Shown: positions 16,662-23,331 of the stretch, in pieces | How positions within the stretch are numbered: the first letter of the stretch is position 1 | Layout of the letters: each line of letters starts with the position of its first letter | Assembly: GCA_031279305.1 (NCBI GenBank) | Contig: JAITIS010000036.1 | Span: 1 to 23,471, forward strand | Direction of reading: 5' to 3' | Length of the DNA stretch: 23,471 nucleotides | Source of the DNA: Candidatus Margulisiibacteriota bacterium | GTDB lineage: Bacteria > Margulisbacteria > Termititenacia > Termititenacales > Termititenacaceae | Program-made: the position numbers and the translations under genes | The notes under the pieces: model-generated | Told to the model about the DNA's origin: nothing | The model's input: the letters and a program-made list of their open reading frames with translations, nothing else | Databases searched by the model: none

Positions 16662-16701
16662 AAGGAGGTGGAAATCAAGGGAGGGATATTTTTACGGGAG
16701 G
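16662..16701 (+). promoter_or_regulatory. leader with three ribosome-binding-like sites
   Basis: The leader carries AAGGAGGTG (16662-16670), GGGAGGG (about 16679-16685) and GGGAGG (16696-16701). Only the last has a proper spacing (9 nt) to the ATG at 16711. The first is a near-perfect anti-16S match with no ATG behind it. Between them an ATG at 16703 gives a three-codon frame whose TGA overlaps the real ATG. Confidence 0.45.
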
Positions 16702-16710
16702 TATGGTCCT

Positions 16711-17079
16711 ATGACTAAGAGGAGTATGCTAATAGTCGGGGGGACAATTTTATTGGTGCTGATTTTGGCGGTTCTTAACAGCGATGCCGCGCTGATCCCT
16801 GTTCAGGGCACTTATGTGGGTAGCGAACCCTGCGCGGACTGCAAAGATATTGACACGGTAATACAGATCAGGGATGACAAGTTTTCCGTGCGCACAAAAT
16901 ATCTGGACGAAGCTGATTACGGTTTTCTGGCGTACGGCAGAGTCCATTATCACAAGAACAACATTATCGAACTAGGCAGCGACTCCAAGTTATATTATAG
17001 AGTGGAAAAAAACGGCCGGCTGCGGCATATAGGCCCCAACAGGCATAAGTCCGGTTATGTTTTGCACAAAGCAACCTAA
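16711..17079 (+). CDS. NlpE N-terminal-domain-like envelope protein
   Basis: Predicted 122 aa. Residues 6-24 are a hydrophobic signal or anchor (LIVGGTILLVLILAVL) without a lipobox Cys. The mature part begins GTYVGSEPCADCKDIDTVIQI, matching the NlpE N-terminal beta-barrel pattern G.LPCADC.GI, with the CxxC at C41 and C44. It continues with alternating beta strands and YYRVEKNGRLRHIG near the end. In Enterobacteria NlpE is an outer-membrane lipoprotein that senses surface and copper stress; this shorter, apparently non-lipidated form has only the N-terminal domain. It is a single-gene unit between the hisI operon and pgk, followed by a GC-rich hairpin. The family call is fairly sure, the role is not. 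Confidence 0.75.
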   Translation: MTKRSMLIVGGTILLVLILAVLNSDAALIPVQGTYVGSEPCADCKDIDTVIQIRDDKFSVRTKYLDEADYGFLAYGRVHYHKNNIIELGSDSKLYYRVEKNGRLRHIGPNRHKSGYVLHKAT

Positions 17080-17090
17080 AATTTGCATTT

Positions 17091-17125
17091 GCCGGCTGCC
17101 GGCGGCTTGCCCGCCTAAAGCCGGC
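17091..17125 (+). terminator. GC-rich hairpin after the NlpE-like gene
   Basis: GCCGGCT (17091-17097) pairs with AGCCGGC (17119-17125), and inside it GGCGG (17101-17105) pairs with CCGCC (17111-17115) around CTTGC, with a 3/3 internal loop. Only a short GGTTT follows, so termination by this hairpin alone would be weak. It lies 12 nt after the NlpE-like stop and just before the pgk promoter. Confidence 0.5.
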
Positions 17126-17128
17126 GGT

Positions 17129-17157
17129 TTACCATTGGGCGCATAATGATGTAATAT
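17129..17157 (+). promoter_or_regulatory. pgk promoter
   Basis: TTACCA (17129-17134), 17 nt and TAATAT (17152-17157) are reasonable -35 and -10 boxes. The start would be near 17164, about 24 nt before the pgk ATG, which has AAGGAG upstream. It begins directly after the preceding hairpin. Confidence 0.55.
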
Positions 17158-17187
17158 ACCCGCGCTTGAAAATTCAAGGAGAGGGCG

Positions 17188-18450
17188 ATGTACAACAAAA
17201 AGTCTCTAAAAGATCTGACAGAGCTGGCCGGACGGCGGGCGTTGGTGCGGGTGGATTTCAATGTGCCGCTAAAAGACGGCGTTATTCAAGATGACACGCG
17301 CATTCAGGCCGCCCTGCCCACTCTCAAATATCTGCTGGACAACGGTGTTAAAAATCTGATCCTGATGTCTCATCTGGGCGATCCGCGCAAAGACACCCAA
17401 AAAGCTCAGGAAAAAGCGGAAAAAGAGGGCCGGCTTTTTGATCCGGTGGCTTTTAGCAGCGGCAAACACCGAATGCGTCCCGTGGCCGAGCGGCTGGCGC
17501 AGCTCTTAAACAAACAGGTAAAACTGGCTCCCGCGGCTTTTGGCCCGGAGGTGGACGCGATGGTGTCCGGCTTGCAAGACGGTGAAATATTGATGTTAGA
17601 GAATACCCGTTTTCACAAAGAAGAGACGTCCAAAGACCCAGCGCAGCGGGAAAAGATGGCCAAAGCTCTGGCTAAATACGGCGATCTGTACGTCAATGAC
17701 GCTTTTGGCACAGCCCATCGCGCTCACGCTTCCACCGAGACGGTGGCGCATTATCTGCCGGCTGTGGCGGGTCTGCTGATGGAAAAAGAGATCGCTTACC
17801 TGTCCAAAGCGACGGACAATCCCGAGCGGCCTTATGTGGCTATTATCGGCGGGGCCAAAGTCGGTTCCAAAATAGCCGTGCTGCAAAATCTCCTGACCAA
17901 AGTGGACACGCTCATTATCGGCGGCGGTATGGCCTATACGTTTTTCAAAGCGCAGGGACTGGAAGTCGGCAGATCGCTTTGCGAGGATGATCAGCTTGCC
18001 GTGGCCAAACAGACTATGGAGACTGCCCAAGCCGGCGGCGTGAAACTGTTGCTGCCGGTGGATACGGTCGTGGCGGCAGAGTTTGCCGACGGCGCCCCGC
18101 ACAAGATTGTGGATTGCGCGGCCATACCCGCGGACTGGGAAGGTATGGACATAGGCCCCCGCACCGTCGAGCTTATCAAGGACGCGCTTCGGGGCGCCAA
18201 GCTCGTGGTCTGGAACGGCCCGTTAGGCGTTTTTGAATTTCCTGAGTTTGCTAAAGGCACTTTTGCGGTGGCGCAGGCGGTGGCGGACAGCGGCGCTGTG
18301 ACAATCATTGGCGGCGGCGACTCCGTCTCGGCCGTGAATAAATCCGGCCTAGCCGCCAAAATGTCCCACGTGTCCACCGGCGGCGGCGCTTCTCTGGAGT
18401 TTCTGGAGGGCAAAACTCTGCCCGGCATTGCCGCCCTGCAGGACAAATAG
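17188..18450 (+). CDS. pgk: phosphoglycerate kinase
   Basis: Predicted 420 aa, longer than the usual 390-400. Landmarks are RVDFNVPLKDG (R21, D23, N25), DDTRI (R38), SHLGDP (H62), MLENTRFHKEE, YVNDAFGTAHRAHAST, GGAKVGSKI, WNGPLGVFEF, GGGDSVSAV and SHVSTGGGASLEFL. It interconverts 3-phosphoglycerate and 1,3-bisphosphoglycerate in glycolysis. The extra length is an insertion of about 25-30 residues (about 66-97) after SHLGDP, rich in Lys, Glu and Ala, before PVAERL. The usual Arg of HLGRP is Asp here. AAGGAG lies 8 nt before the ATG. It is followed by a membrane protein and lspA in one probable operon. Confidence 0.98.
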   Translation: MYNKKSLKDLTELAGRRALVRVDFNVPLKDGVIQDDTRIQAALPTLKYLLDNGVKNLILMSHLGDPRKDTQKAQEKAEKEGRLFDPVAFSSGKHRMRPVAERLAQLLNKQVKLAPAAFGPEVDAMVSGLQDGEILMLENTRFHKEETSKDPAQREKMAKALAKYGDLYVNDAFGTAHRAHASTETVAHYLPAVAGLLMEKEIAYLSKATDNPERPYVAIIGGAKVGSKIAVLQNLLTKVDTLIIGGGMAYTFFKAQGLEVGRSLCEDDQLAVAKQTMETAQAGGVKLLLPVDTVVAAEFADGAPHKIVDCAAIPADWEGMDIGPRTVELIKDALRGAKLVVWNGPLGVFEFPEFAKGTFAVAQAVADSGAVTIIGGGDSVSAVNKSGLAAKMSHVSTGGGASLEFLEGKTLPGIAALQDK

Positions 18451-18460
18451 GAGCTGCCCG

Positions 18461-18748
18461 ATGGCGGAAGAAAAAACCAAAAAACCCCGGCGAGAGAGTC
18501 TGCAGGATATCATCGACGCGGTGGCGGAAAAAGAAAATGTGCTCGCCGCTTTTCGCGGCGTGAAAAAGCCAGTCCGCCGGGATTACGGGGCGAAATATCT
18601 GCTCTGGCATTTTGGGGGCGGCTTATGTTTCGGCCTGGGTTTATTGATTATGCTTTTGCTGGCCGCGTGGCTTTTGTCCAATTTCGCTGAGGTGCGCGCG
18701 GCGGCCGGGATGTTCCGCCGTTTTGCCGTGCTGCTCAAGGCGCGCTAA
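18461..18748 (+). CDS. small single-pass membrane protein (DUF5665-like)
   Basis: Predicted 95 aa from ATG 18461, with AGGAG at 18449-18453 spanning the pgk stop; a frame-extending ATG at 18428 lies inside pgk and lacks a site. The N-terminal 45 residues are charged and cytosolic-looking (EEKTKKPRRESLQDIID). Then YLLWHFGGGLCFGLGLLIML begins one Gly-rich transmembrane helix (about 44-69), and a basic tail follows. The charged head, single helix with G.(G)L motifs and small size resemble the DUF5665 family of unknown function; this placement is from memory of the pattern. Its stop shares one base with the lspA start, so the two are coupled. Confidence 0.75.
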   Translation: MAEEKTKKPRRESLQDIIDAVAEKENVLAAFRGVKKPVRRDYGAKYLLWHFGGGLCFGLGLLIMLLLAAWLLSNFAEVRAAAGMFRRFAVLLKAR

Positions 18749-19203
18749 TGTTTGTTTTCGCGCTGCTCTCCGCGCTGCTGATTTTTCTGGATCTGCTGAC
18801 CAAAAGAGTTGCCGTGACTTATCTGGTGGGCGGCGCGGATTTTACGTTCATTCCGGCGCTGCTTAGATTTATCTATGTTGAGAATACCGGCGCGGCCTTC
18901 GGCATTCTGCAGGATATGCGCTGGTTTCTGGTGCTGGTGGCGTGGGTGGTGGTGCTGGTGATACTCTGGTATATCATCTCGGAGCGCTGCCGCAGCCGGC
19001 TCCAGTATTACGGCTTTATTTTTGTTTTCGCCGGCTCGGTCGGCAATCTCATCAACCGCTTCCTGCTGGGTTACGTCATAGATTTTATCAATATCCCCGC
19101 GGCGCCGCGTTTCCCGACTTTCAATCTGGCGGATATTTTTATCAATATCGGCGTGCTTTTGCTGGTCATCTATATTTTCAAGCAGTCGGGCAAGGAGGTC
19201 TGA
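18748..19203 (+). CDS. lspA: lipoprotein signal peptidase (signal peptidase II)
   Basis: Predicted 151 aa, slightly short for the family (about 155-170). It has four hydrophobic segments and the conserved blocks D15 in LDLLTKR, VENTGAAFGIL (44-54), GSVGNLINRFLLGYVIDFI (N100, R104, D112) and FPTFNLADIFINIG (N126, D129). D112 and D129 are the expected aspartyl catalytic pair. It cleaves prolipoproteins ahead of the lipidated Cys in the cytoplasmic membrane. The ATG shares one base with the preceding stop (TAATG). It ends 6 nt before a large AT-rich palindrome. Confidence 0.97.
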   Translation: MFVFALLSALLIFLDLLTKRVAVTYLVGGADFTFIPALLRFIYVENTGAAFGILQDMRWFLVLVAWVVVLVILWYIISERCRSRLQYYGFIFVFAGSVGNLINRFLLGYVIDFINIPAAPRFPTFNLADIFINIGVLLLVIYIFKQSGKEV

Positions 19204-19209
19204 AAGCAC

Positions 19210-19250
19210 ATTTATTACAAATATGTAATAATTACATATTTGTAATAAAT
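19210..19250. repeat. 41-bp near-perfect AT-rich palindrome
   Basis: Two 20-nt arms (19210-19229 and 19231-19250) are exact reverse complements around one central A. Each arm region contains its own smaller dyad: ATTACA-AATA-TGTAAT (19214-19229) and ATTACA-TATT-TGTAAT (19231-19246). A run of six T (19250-19255) follows on the plus strand. It may act as the terminator of pgk-lspA, although the stem is nearly all A/T. The paired TTACA-N4-TGTAA sites alternatively look like a double operator. Confidence 0.9.
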
Positions 19251-19272
19251 TTTTTGATTGAGAAAAATATGC

Positions 19273-19362
19273 CAGCCGGCAAGAAAATTGCTTTTTCGGT
19301 CTAAACCGGCTGTCCGCGGTAATAAAACACTGCTCTTAAAGAGCCGCGGACAGGCGGCCGGT
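19273..19362 (+). other. region with two mutually exclusive hairpins
   Basis: CAGCCGG (19273-19279) can pair with CCGGCTG (19306-19312). The second partner is also part of a larger stem: ACCGG plus CTGTCCGCGG (19305-19319) against CCGCGGACAG and CCGGT (19344-19353, 19358-19362), with a 4-nt bulge and a 24-nt loop that contains its own palindrome CTCTTAAAGAG. No T-run follows. It lies upstream of the apparent serine-operon promoter, so it may be the end of the lspA transcript, a small RNA or a protein-binding site. Confidence 0.55.
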
Positions 19363-19367
19363 AAAAA

Positions 19368-19397
19368 TAGACGACCGGGGGTGTTTGTTGCTAGAAT
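19368..19397 (+). promoter_or_regulatory. candidate promoter of the serine operon
   Basis: TAGACG (19368-19373) and TAGAAT (19392-19397) are 18 nt apart, with 4 and 5 of 6 consensus matches. The start would be near 19404, giving a leader of about 27 nt containing GGGAGG (19421-19426) before the ATG at 19431. Confidence 0.45.
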
Positions 19398-19430
19398 ATG
19401 GCCTCGCTTTTTTAAGCGCTGGGAGGCAAT

Positions 19431-20597
19431 ATGAAGAAATATGTTTCCGAATTGTTGTTAATACCCGGCCCCACGCCGGTGCCCGCGGAAGTCGCGCTGG
19501 CCGCTGCGCAAAATATGATGAGCCACCGCAGCGGGCCGTTCAAAAAACTAATGCTGGATCTGGCCGCCAAGCTGCAAAAACTGCTGCAAACCCAAAATGA
19601 TATAGTGATCCTCTCCTCGTCCGGCACCGGAGGTATGGAGGCCGCGGTATCCGGCTGCTTCAGCAAGGGCGATAAGGTGCTGGTCGCCGCCGTCGGCAAT
19701 TTTGGCAAACGCTGGATCAAGCTGGCCAAAACTTTTGGCTTGGATGTGGAAGTGCTGGAGTACGCCTGCGGCCAAGCGGTGGATCCCTCCGCGGTCAAAG
19801 CGGTGCTGGCCAAAGACCAAGACAAGCGCATCAAAGGCGTGTTTTTCCAGATGAACGAAACTTCCACCGCCGTGCTCAACGATGTCGAGGAGCTGGCCAA
19901 GGTCATCAAAGCCCACGGCGCCCTGATCGTCGTGGATGCCATTTCTGGATTTTTGGCCTCCGAGCTTAAAGTGGATGAATGGGGGCTAGACGTGGTTGTC
20001 ACCGGCTCGCAAAAGGCCTATATGCTGCCGCCGGGTCTGGCCGTGGTCGCGGTTTCGGAAAAAGCCAAAAAAGCCGCCGAAACTTCCGATCTGCCAAAAT
20101 TTTATCTGAGCCTCAAAGCCGCGCTAAAACAGGCCGCGGAGGGCCAGACGCCCTACACCCCGGCAGTGGGGCTGATCTATCAGCTGGTGGCCGCGGTCAA
20201 TATGCTGGAAAAAGAAGGACTGGAGTCTGTATTTGCCCGCCACGAGCGCTTGATGAAGGCGGTGCGCTCGGCCTGCCGCCAGCTGGGCCTAAGACTGCTC
20301 AATGAAAATGACCGCACCGCCTCGCGCGCGGTGACCGCCGTGTATCCGCCGGAGGGCATAGCCGCCGACGACATACGCAAAAAAATGAAAGATGATTTCG
20401 GCATCACGCTGGCCAACGGACAGGACGAGCTTAAAGGCAAAATTTTCCGCATCGGTCATTTGGGCTATATCGATCCCAAAGACGTGCTGGCCGCCATAGC
20501 CTGTCTGGAAATAACGCTGTCTAAGCTGGGCGCGCCCGGCATACAGTGGGGCAGAGGCGTGCAGGCCGTGCAGGATATTCTGACGCAGACAAAATAG
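19431..20597 (+). CDS. class V aminotransferase, probable phosphoserine/serine-type
   Basis: Predicted 388 aa, normal for the alanine-glyoxylate/serine-pyruvate aminotransferase group. Motifs are IPGPTPVP, SSSGTGGMEAAV (PLP phosphate), VVDAISG (D169), TGSQKAYMLPPG with the PLP lysine K195, and GKIFRIGHLGY (substrate carboxylate Arg). GGGAGG lies 4 nt before the ATG. Its immediate pairing with serA suggests that it converts 3-phosphohydroxypyruvate to phosphoserine, a role this fold takes over in several bacteria lacking classical SerC. A glyoxylate-directed activity cannot be excluded from sequence. No serB-type phosphatase is visible here. Enzyme class is sure, substrate is inferred from context. 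Confidence 0.9.
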   Translation: MKKYVSELLLIPGPTPVPAEVALAAAQNMMSHRSGPFKKLMLDLAAKLQKLLQTQNDIVILSSSGTGGMEAAVSGCFSKGDKVLVAAVGNFGKRWIKLAKTFGLDVEVLEYACGQAVDPSAVKAVLAKDQDKRIKGVFFQMNETSTAVLNDVEELAKVIKAHGALIVVDAISGFLASELKVDEWGLDVVVTGSQKAYMLPPGLAVVAVSEKAKKAAETSDLPKFYLSLKAALKQAAEGQTPYTPAVGLIYQLVAAVNMLEKEGLESVFARHERLMKAVRSACRQLGLRLLNENDRTASRAVTAVYPPEGIAADDIRKKMKDDFGITLANGQDELKGKIFRIGHLGYIDPKDVLAAIACLEITLSKLGAPGIQWGRGVQAVQDILTQTK

Positions 20598-20608
20598 GAG
20601 TTGCGGCG

Positions 20609-22204
20609 ATGAAAGTGCTGGCGAGCGACAAATTATCCCAAGACGGCATCGCGGTATTCGAGCAGGCCGGCATCCAGCTGGATCTGAAAACCGGCCTGCC
20701 GGAGGACGAGCTGGTTAAAATCATTCCGGAATACGCCGCTTTGATCGTGCGCAGCGAAACCAAAGTCACGCCGCGGATTATTCAAGCCGGCAAAAATTTG
20801 CAGATCATTGGCCGCGCCGGCGTCGGCGTGGACAACATCGATCTGCCTTCCGCCACAGCGCGGGGCATCATCGTGGTCAATTCGCCGGAAGGCAACACTA
20901 TCGCCGCCGCCGAACACACGCTGGCGATGATGCTGTCTATGGCGCGCAAAATACCGCAGGCCTACCAGCTGCTGGTCAAAGAGCGTAAATGGGACCGCGC
21001 GCAGTTTCAGGGCGTGGAGCTGTACGGCAAGACGCTCGGCGTGGTGGGCCTAGGCAAGATCGGCTCGCACGTGGCCAAATGCTGTCTGGGTCTGGGGATG
21101 CGGGTTGTCGCCTGCGATCCTTTTGTCAGCAGAGAAACGGCCGAGAGCAAAGGCATCGACCTGAAAAAACTGGACGAGGTCTTAGAAGAAGCGGATTTCC
21201 TCACCCTGCATATTCCCAAAACCGCCGAGACCAAAGGCCTGATCAACAAAGAAAAATTTGCCATTATGAAAAAAGGCGTGCGGATCGTGAACTGCGCGCG
21301 CGGCGGCATCATCATCGAGGCCGATCTGGCCGCGGCGCTGCGGAGCGGCCAGGTGGCCGCGGCGGCTGTCGATGTTTTTGAAGACGAGAAAAAAGCGCTG
21401 GAGTCGCCGCTTTTGGCCAATGATCTGCCGACGCTGGTGGCCGTGCCTCATCTGGGCGCTTCGACCGCCGAGGCGCAGATCAATGTGGCTGTAGACGTGG
21501 CGCGGCAGATCGTCACGGTGCTCACGGGCGGCAGCGCCTCGGCTCCGGTGAATATCCCGACTATGCGTCCGGCGCTGTTGGAGCCGGTGCGCCCGTATAT
21601 GGAGCTGGCCGAGCAGATGGGCAAATTTATCGGCCAGGTGGTCAAAGATACTTTTTCCGAAATAGAGATCAATTACAAAGGCGAGGTGGCCGAGGTTGAT
21701 CCCTCGCCGCTCTCGACGATTATTCTCAAAGGCCTGCTGGAGTCCATCAATCCAGAAGGACTGGTCAATTTCGTAAACGCGCCGCTCATCGCCAAAGAAA
21801 AAAACATCAGCTTAAAACAAAGCCGCGCCGCAAAAGTCGAGGATTACGCCAATGAGATCGAGATCATAGTCCGCACCAAAAAAGGCCGGGAAACCGTGCG
21901 CGGCACGCTTTTCACCTCGATCGGCGGGCGGATCATCAATGTAAACGGCTTCACGCTGTCGGCTATACCGCAGGGCATACTGCTGCTTTTTACCCATCAA
22001 GACAAACCGGGCATTATCGGCAAACTGGGCACGGTGCTCGGCGAGGCCGGCGTGAATATCGCCGGGATGCAGGTGGGGCGCGAGAAAATCGGCGGACGGG
22101 CTATAATGCTGATCAATATCGACAACAAGATCGAAGCGGATATTCTGGCCAAAATATCCCGCATAGAAGGCGTTTTAGAGACGCCCAAAGTGGTGCAGTT
22201 TTAG
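20609..22204 (+). CDS. serA: D-3-phosphoglycerate dehydrogenase
   Basis: Predicted 531 aa, the long form. ATG 20609 is chosen: TAGGAG lies 8 nt upstream and homology begins MKVLASDKLS; the open frame's earlier ATG (20546) lies inside the aminotransferase gene. Domains are the substrate/NAD core (1-310) with GRAGVGVDNID, GLGKIG (147-152), R231 in NCARGG, E260 and H281 in PHLGAST; an intervening ASB-type domain (about 315-450); and a C-terminal ACT domain (about 455-531) with DKPGIIGKLGTVLGEAGVNI. It oxidises 3-phosphoglycerate to 3-phosphohydroxypyruvate; the ACT domain makes serine feedback likely. It lies 11 bp after the aminotransferase and 4 bp before the prepilin peptidase. Confidence 0.98.
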   Translation: MKVLASDKLSQDGIAVFEQAGIQLDLKTGLPEDELVKIIPEYAALIVRSETKVTPRIIQAGKNLQIIGRAGVGVDNIDLPSATARGIIVVNSPEGNTIAAAEHTLAMMLSMARKIPQAYQLLVKERKWDRAQFQGVELYGKTLGVVGLGKIGSHVAKCCLGLGMRVVACDPFVSRETAESKGIDLKKLDEVLEEADFLTLHIPKTAETKGLINKEKFAIMKKGVRIVNCARGGIIIEADLAAALRSGQVAAAAVDVFEDEKKALESPLLANDLPTLVAVPHLGASTAEAQINVAVDVARQIVTVLTGGSASAPVNIPTMRPALLEPVRPYMELAEQMGKFIGQVVKDTFSEIEINYKGEVAEVDPSPLSTIILKGLLESINPEGLVNFVNAPLIAKEKNISLKQSRAAKVEDYANEIEIIVRTKKGRETVRGTLFTSIGGRIINVNGFTLSAIPQGILLLFTHQDKPGIIGKLGTVLGEAGVNIAGMQVGREKIGGRAIMLINIDNKIEADILAKISRIEGVLETPKVVQF

Positions 22205-22208
22205 TTTT

Positions 22209-22931
22209 ATGCCTGTGCTGGCGGCGGTTATTTTGTCAGCGGCCGCCGGTTCTTTTTGCAATATGCTTATTTACCGCCTGAATAACGGCGTGCCGCTGCT
22301 GCGTCCCGCGCATTCGATCTGTCCGCTCTGCCGCGAGCGCCTGCACTGGTTTGAGCTTATTCCGGTGTTTAGTTTTTTGTTTTTGCGCGGGCGCTGCGGC
22401 AGCTGCGGCGAAAAGATCCCGGCTCGTTATTTATTCGTGGAGCTGGCCTTTATTCTGACAGCCGTGATAATAGTCTGGCGCCTCCCCGCGCCGGCGTGGC
22501 CGCATCTGGTTTTATCTTGGTTTGTCTGGGCGGTCTTTTTTTCCGATTGGGAATATCAGGAAATACCTTATTTCTTTTCTCTGGGCTTTGCGCTGATTTT
22601 GTTTTATTTCGGACTGCGCGGCTCGCCGGCCAATCTTTTGATCTGGCTGGGCTTATTCCTTTTTATCAAAGCGCTGGAGAGATTTCACTACAGGCGTCCG
22701 GTTTTCGGCGGCGCGGATTTTTTATTTTTTTTCCTGCTGGCCCTGTATTTTCCGCTGGTCAAATATCTGCTGTGCCTCTATCTGGCTTTTTTCTCCGGGC
22801 TTATCGTGTCGCTGGTGCTGCTGGCGGCGCGCCGGGCCGGACGGGACAGCCTGATCGCATTCACTCCTTTTATTCTGCTGGCTTTTGTGATCGTGCAGTA
22901 TGGGGGCGGTGGTTTAGCGTATGTCCTGTAA
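22209..22931 (+). CDS. pilD: prepilin peptidase (A24 family, PilD-like)
   Basis: Predicted 240 aa with about seven or eight hydrophobic segments. The N-terminal methyltransferase-like part has GSFCNMLIYRL and two zinc pairs, CPLC (C38, C41) and CGSC (C63, C66). The protease aspartates are likely D113 in FSDWEYQEIP and D170 in FGGADFLFF, the latter a GGAD version of the GxGD motif. It cleaves and N-methylates type IV prepilins and pseudopilins in the cytoplasmic membrane. I see no ribosome binding site before the ATG, which lies 4 bp after serA, so translation may be coupled. It overlaps the next gene by 11 bp. Confidence 0.94.
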   Translation: MPVLAAVILSAAAGSFCNMLIYRLNNGVPLLRPAHSICPLCRERLHWFELIPVFSFLFLRGRCGSCGEKIPARYLFVELAFILTAVIIVWRLPAPAWPHLVLSWFVWAVFFSDWEYQEIPYFFSLGFALILFYFGLRGSPANLLIWLGLFLFIKALERFHYRRPVFGGADFLFFFLLALYFPLVKYLLCLYLAFFSGLIVSLVLLAARRAGRDSLIAFTPFILLAFVIVQYGGGGLAYVL

Positions 22932-23331
22932 AAAAGGTTTCACCCTGCTGGAGATAGGAGTTGGGGTTTTTATCCTGCTTTTAAGCAGCGCGGCTGGTTT
23001 GACCGGCGCGCTCCAGCTGCGCGCCAAAAACGTTTTGAAAATACAGCAGAATCTTATCGTCGGCGATCTGCTGGCGGCCAAACAGCGCGCGCTGGCTGCC
23101 CGGCGGGACGCGGATATTATTTTTGCCGGGCAGGGTTATACGGTGCAGGCCGGGACGATCCGCGAGGTGATTTTGCCCCGGCCTTTTACAGTCTCCGCTC
23201 TGCGGCTGGGCTACAATCCCGCCGGCCATCCGCGCTATGCCGGCACGCTGTATCTATACCGTGCCGGACGCCCCGTCGCCCGGCTGACCGTGGCGGTCGG
23301 CAGCGGCCTGCTCAAATGGACAAATCTGTGA
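22921..23331 (+). CDS. type IV pilin-like/pseudopilin protein
   Basis: Predicted 136 aa. The class III signal is textbook: leader MSCKKG, cleavage before F7 in GFTLLEIG, with Glu at mature position 5, then a hydrophobic helix to about residue 28. The C-terminal part is short and beta-rich, with GQGYTVQ and repeated VARLTVAVGSG strands, and looks like a GspH/FimT-type minor pseudopilin. It is a substrate for the peptidase encoded directly upstream, and the genes overlap by 11 bp. The large upstream tract GGGGGCGGTGG may serve as the binding site. Confidence 0.9.
   Translation: MSCKKGFTLLEIGVGVFILLLSSAAGLTGALQLRAKNVLKIQQNLIVGDLLAAKQRALAARRDADIIFAGQGYTVQAGTIREVILPRPFTVSALRLGYNPAGHPRYAGTLYLYRAGRPVARLTVAVGSGLLKWTNL

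Noticed and set aside
16574..16678. 35-codon upstream extension of hisI
   Set aside because: The residues are not HisI-like and the region holds the divergent promoters; homology starts exactly at ATG 16573.
17596..18102. Minus-strand open frame inside pgk
   Set aside because: Shadow of a strongly conserved gene; no family pattern.
19269..19304. 11-codon frame after lspA
   Set aside because: No ribosome binding site, and it lies within the hairpin-forming stretch; chance is likely.
20546..20608. 21-codon upstream extension of serA
   Set aside because: It lies inside the aminotransferase gene and is not SerA-like; ATG 20609 has its own ribosome binding site.
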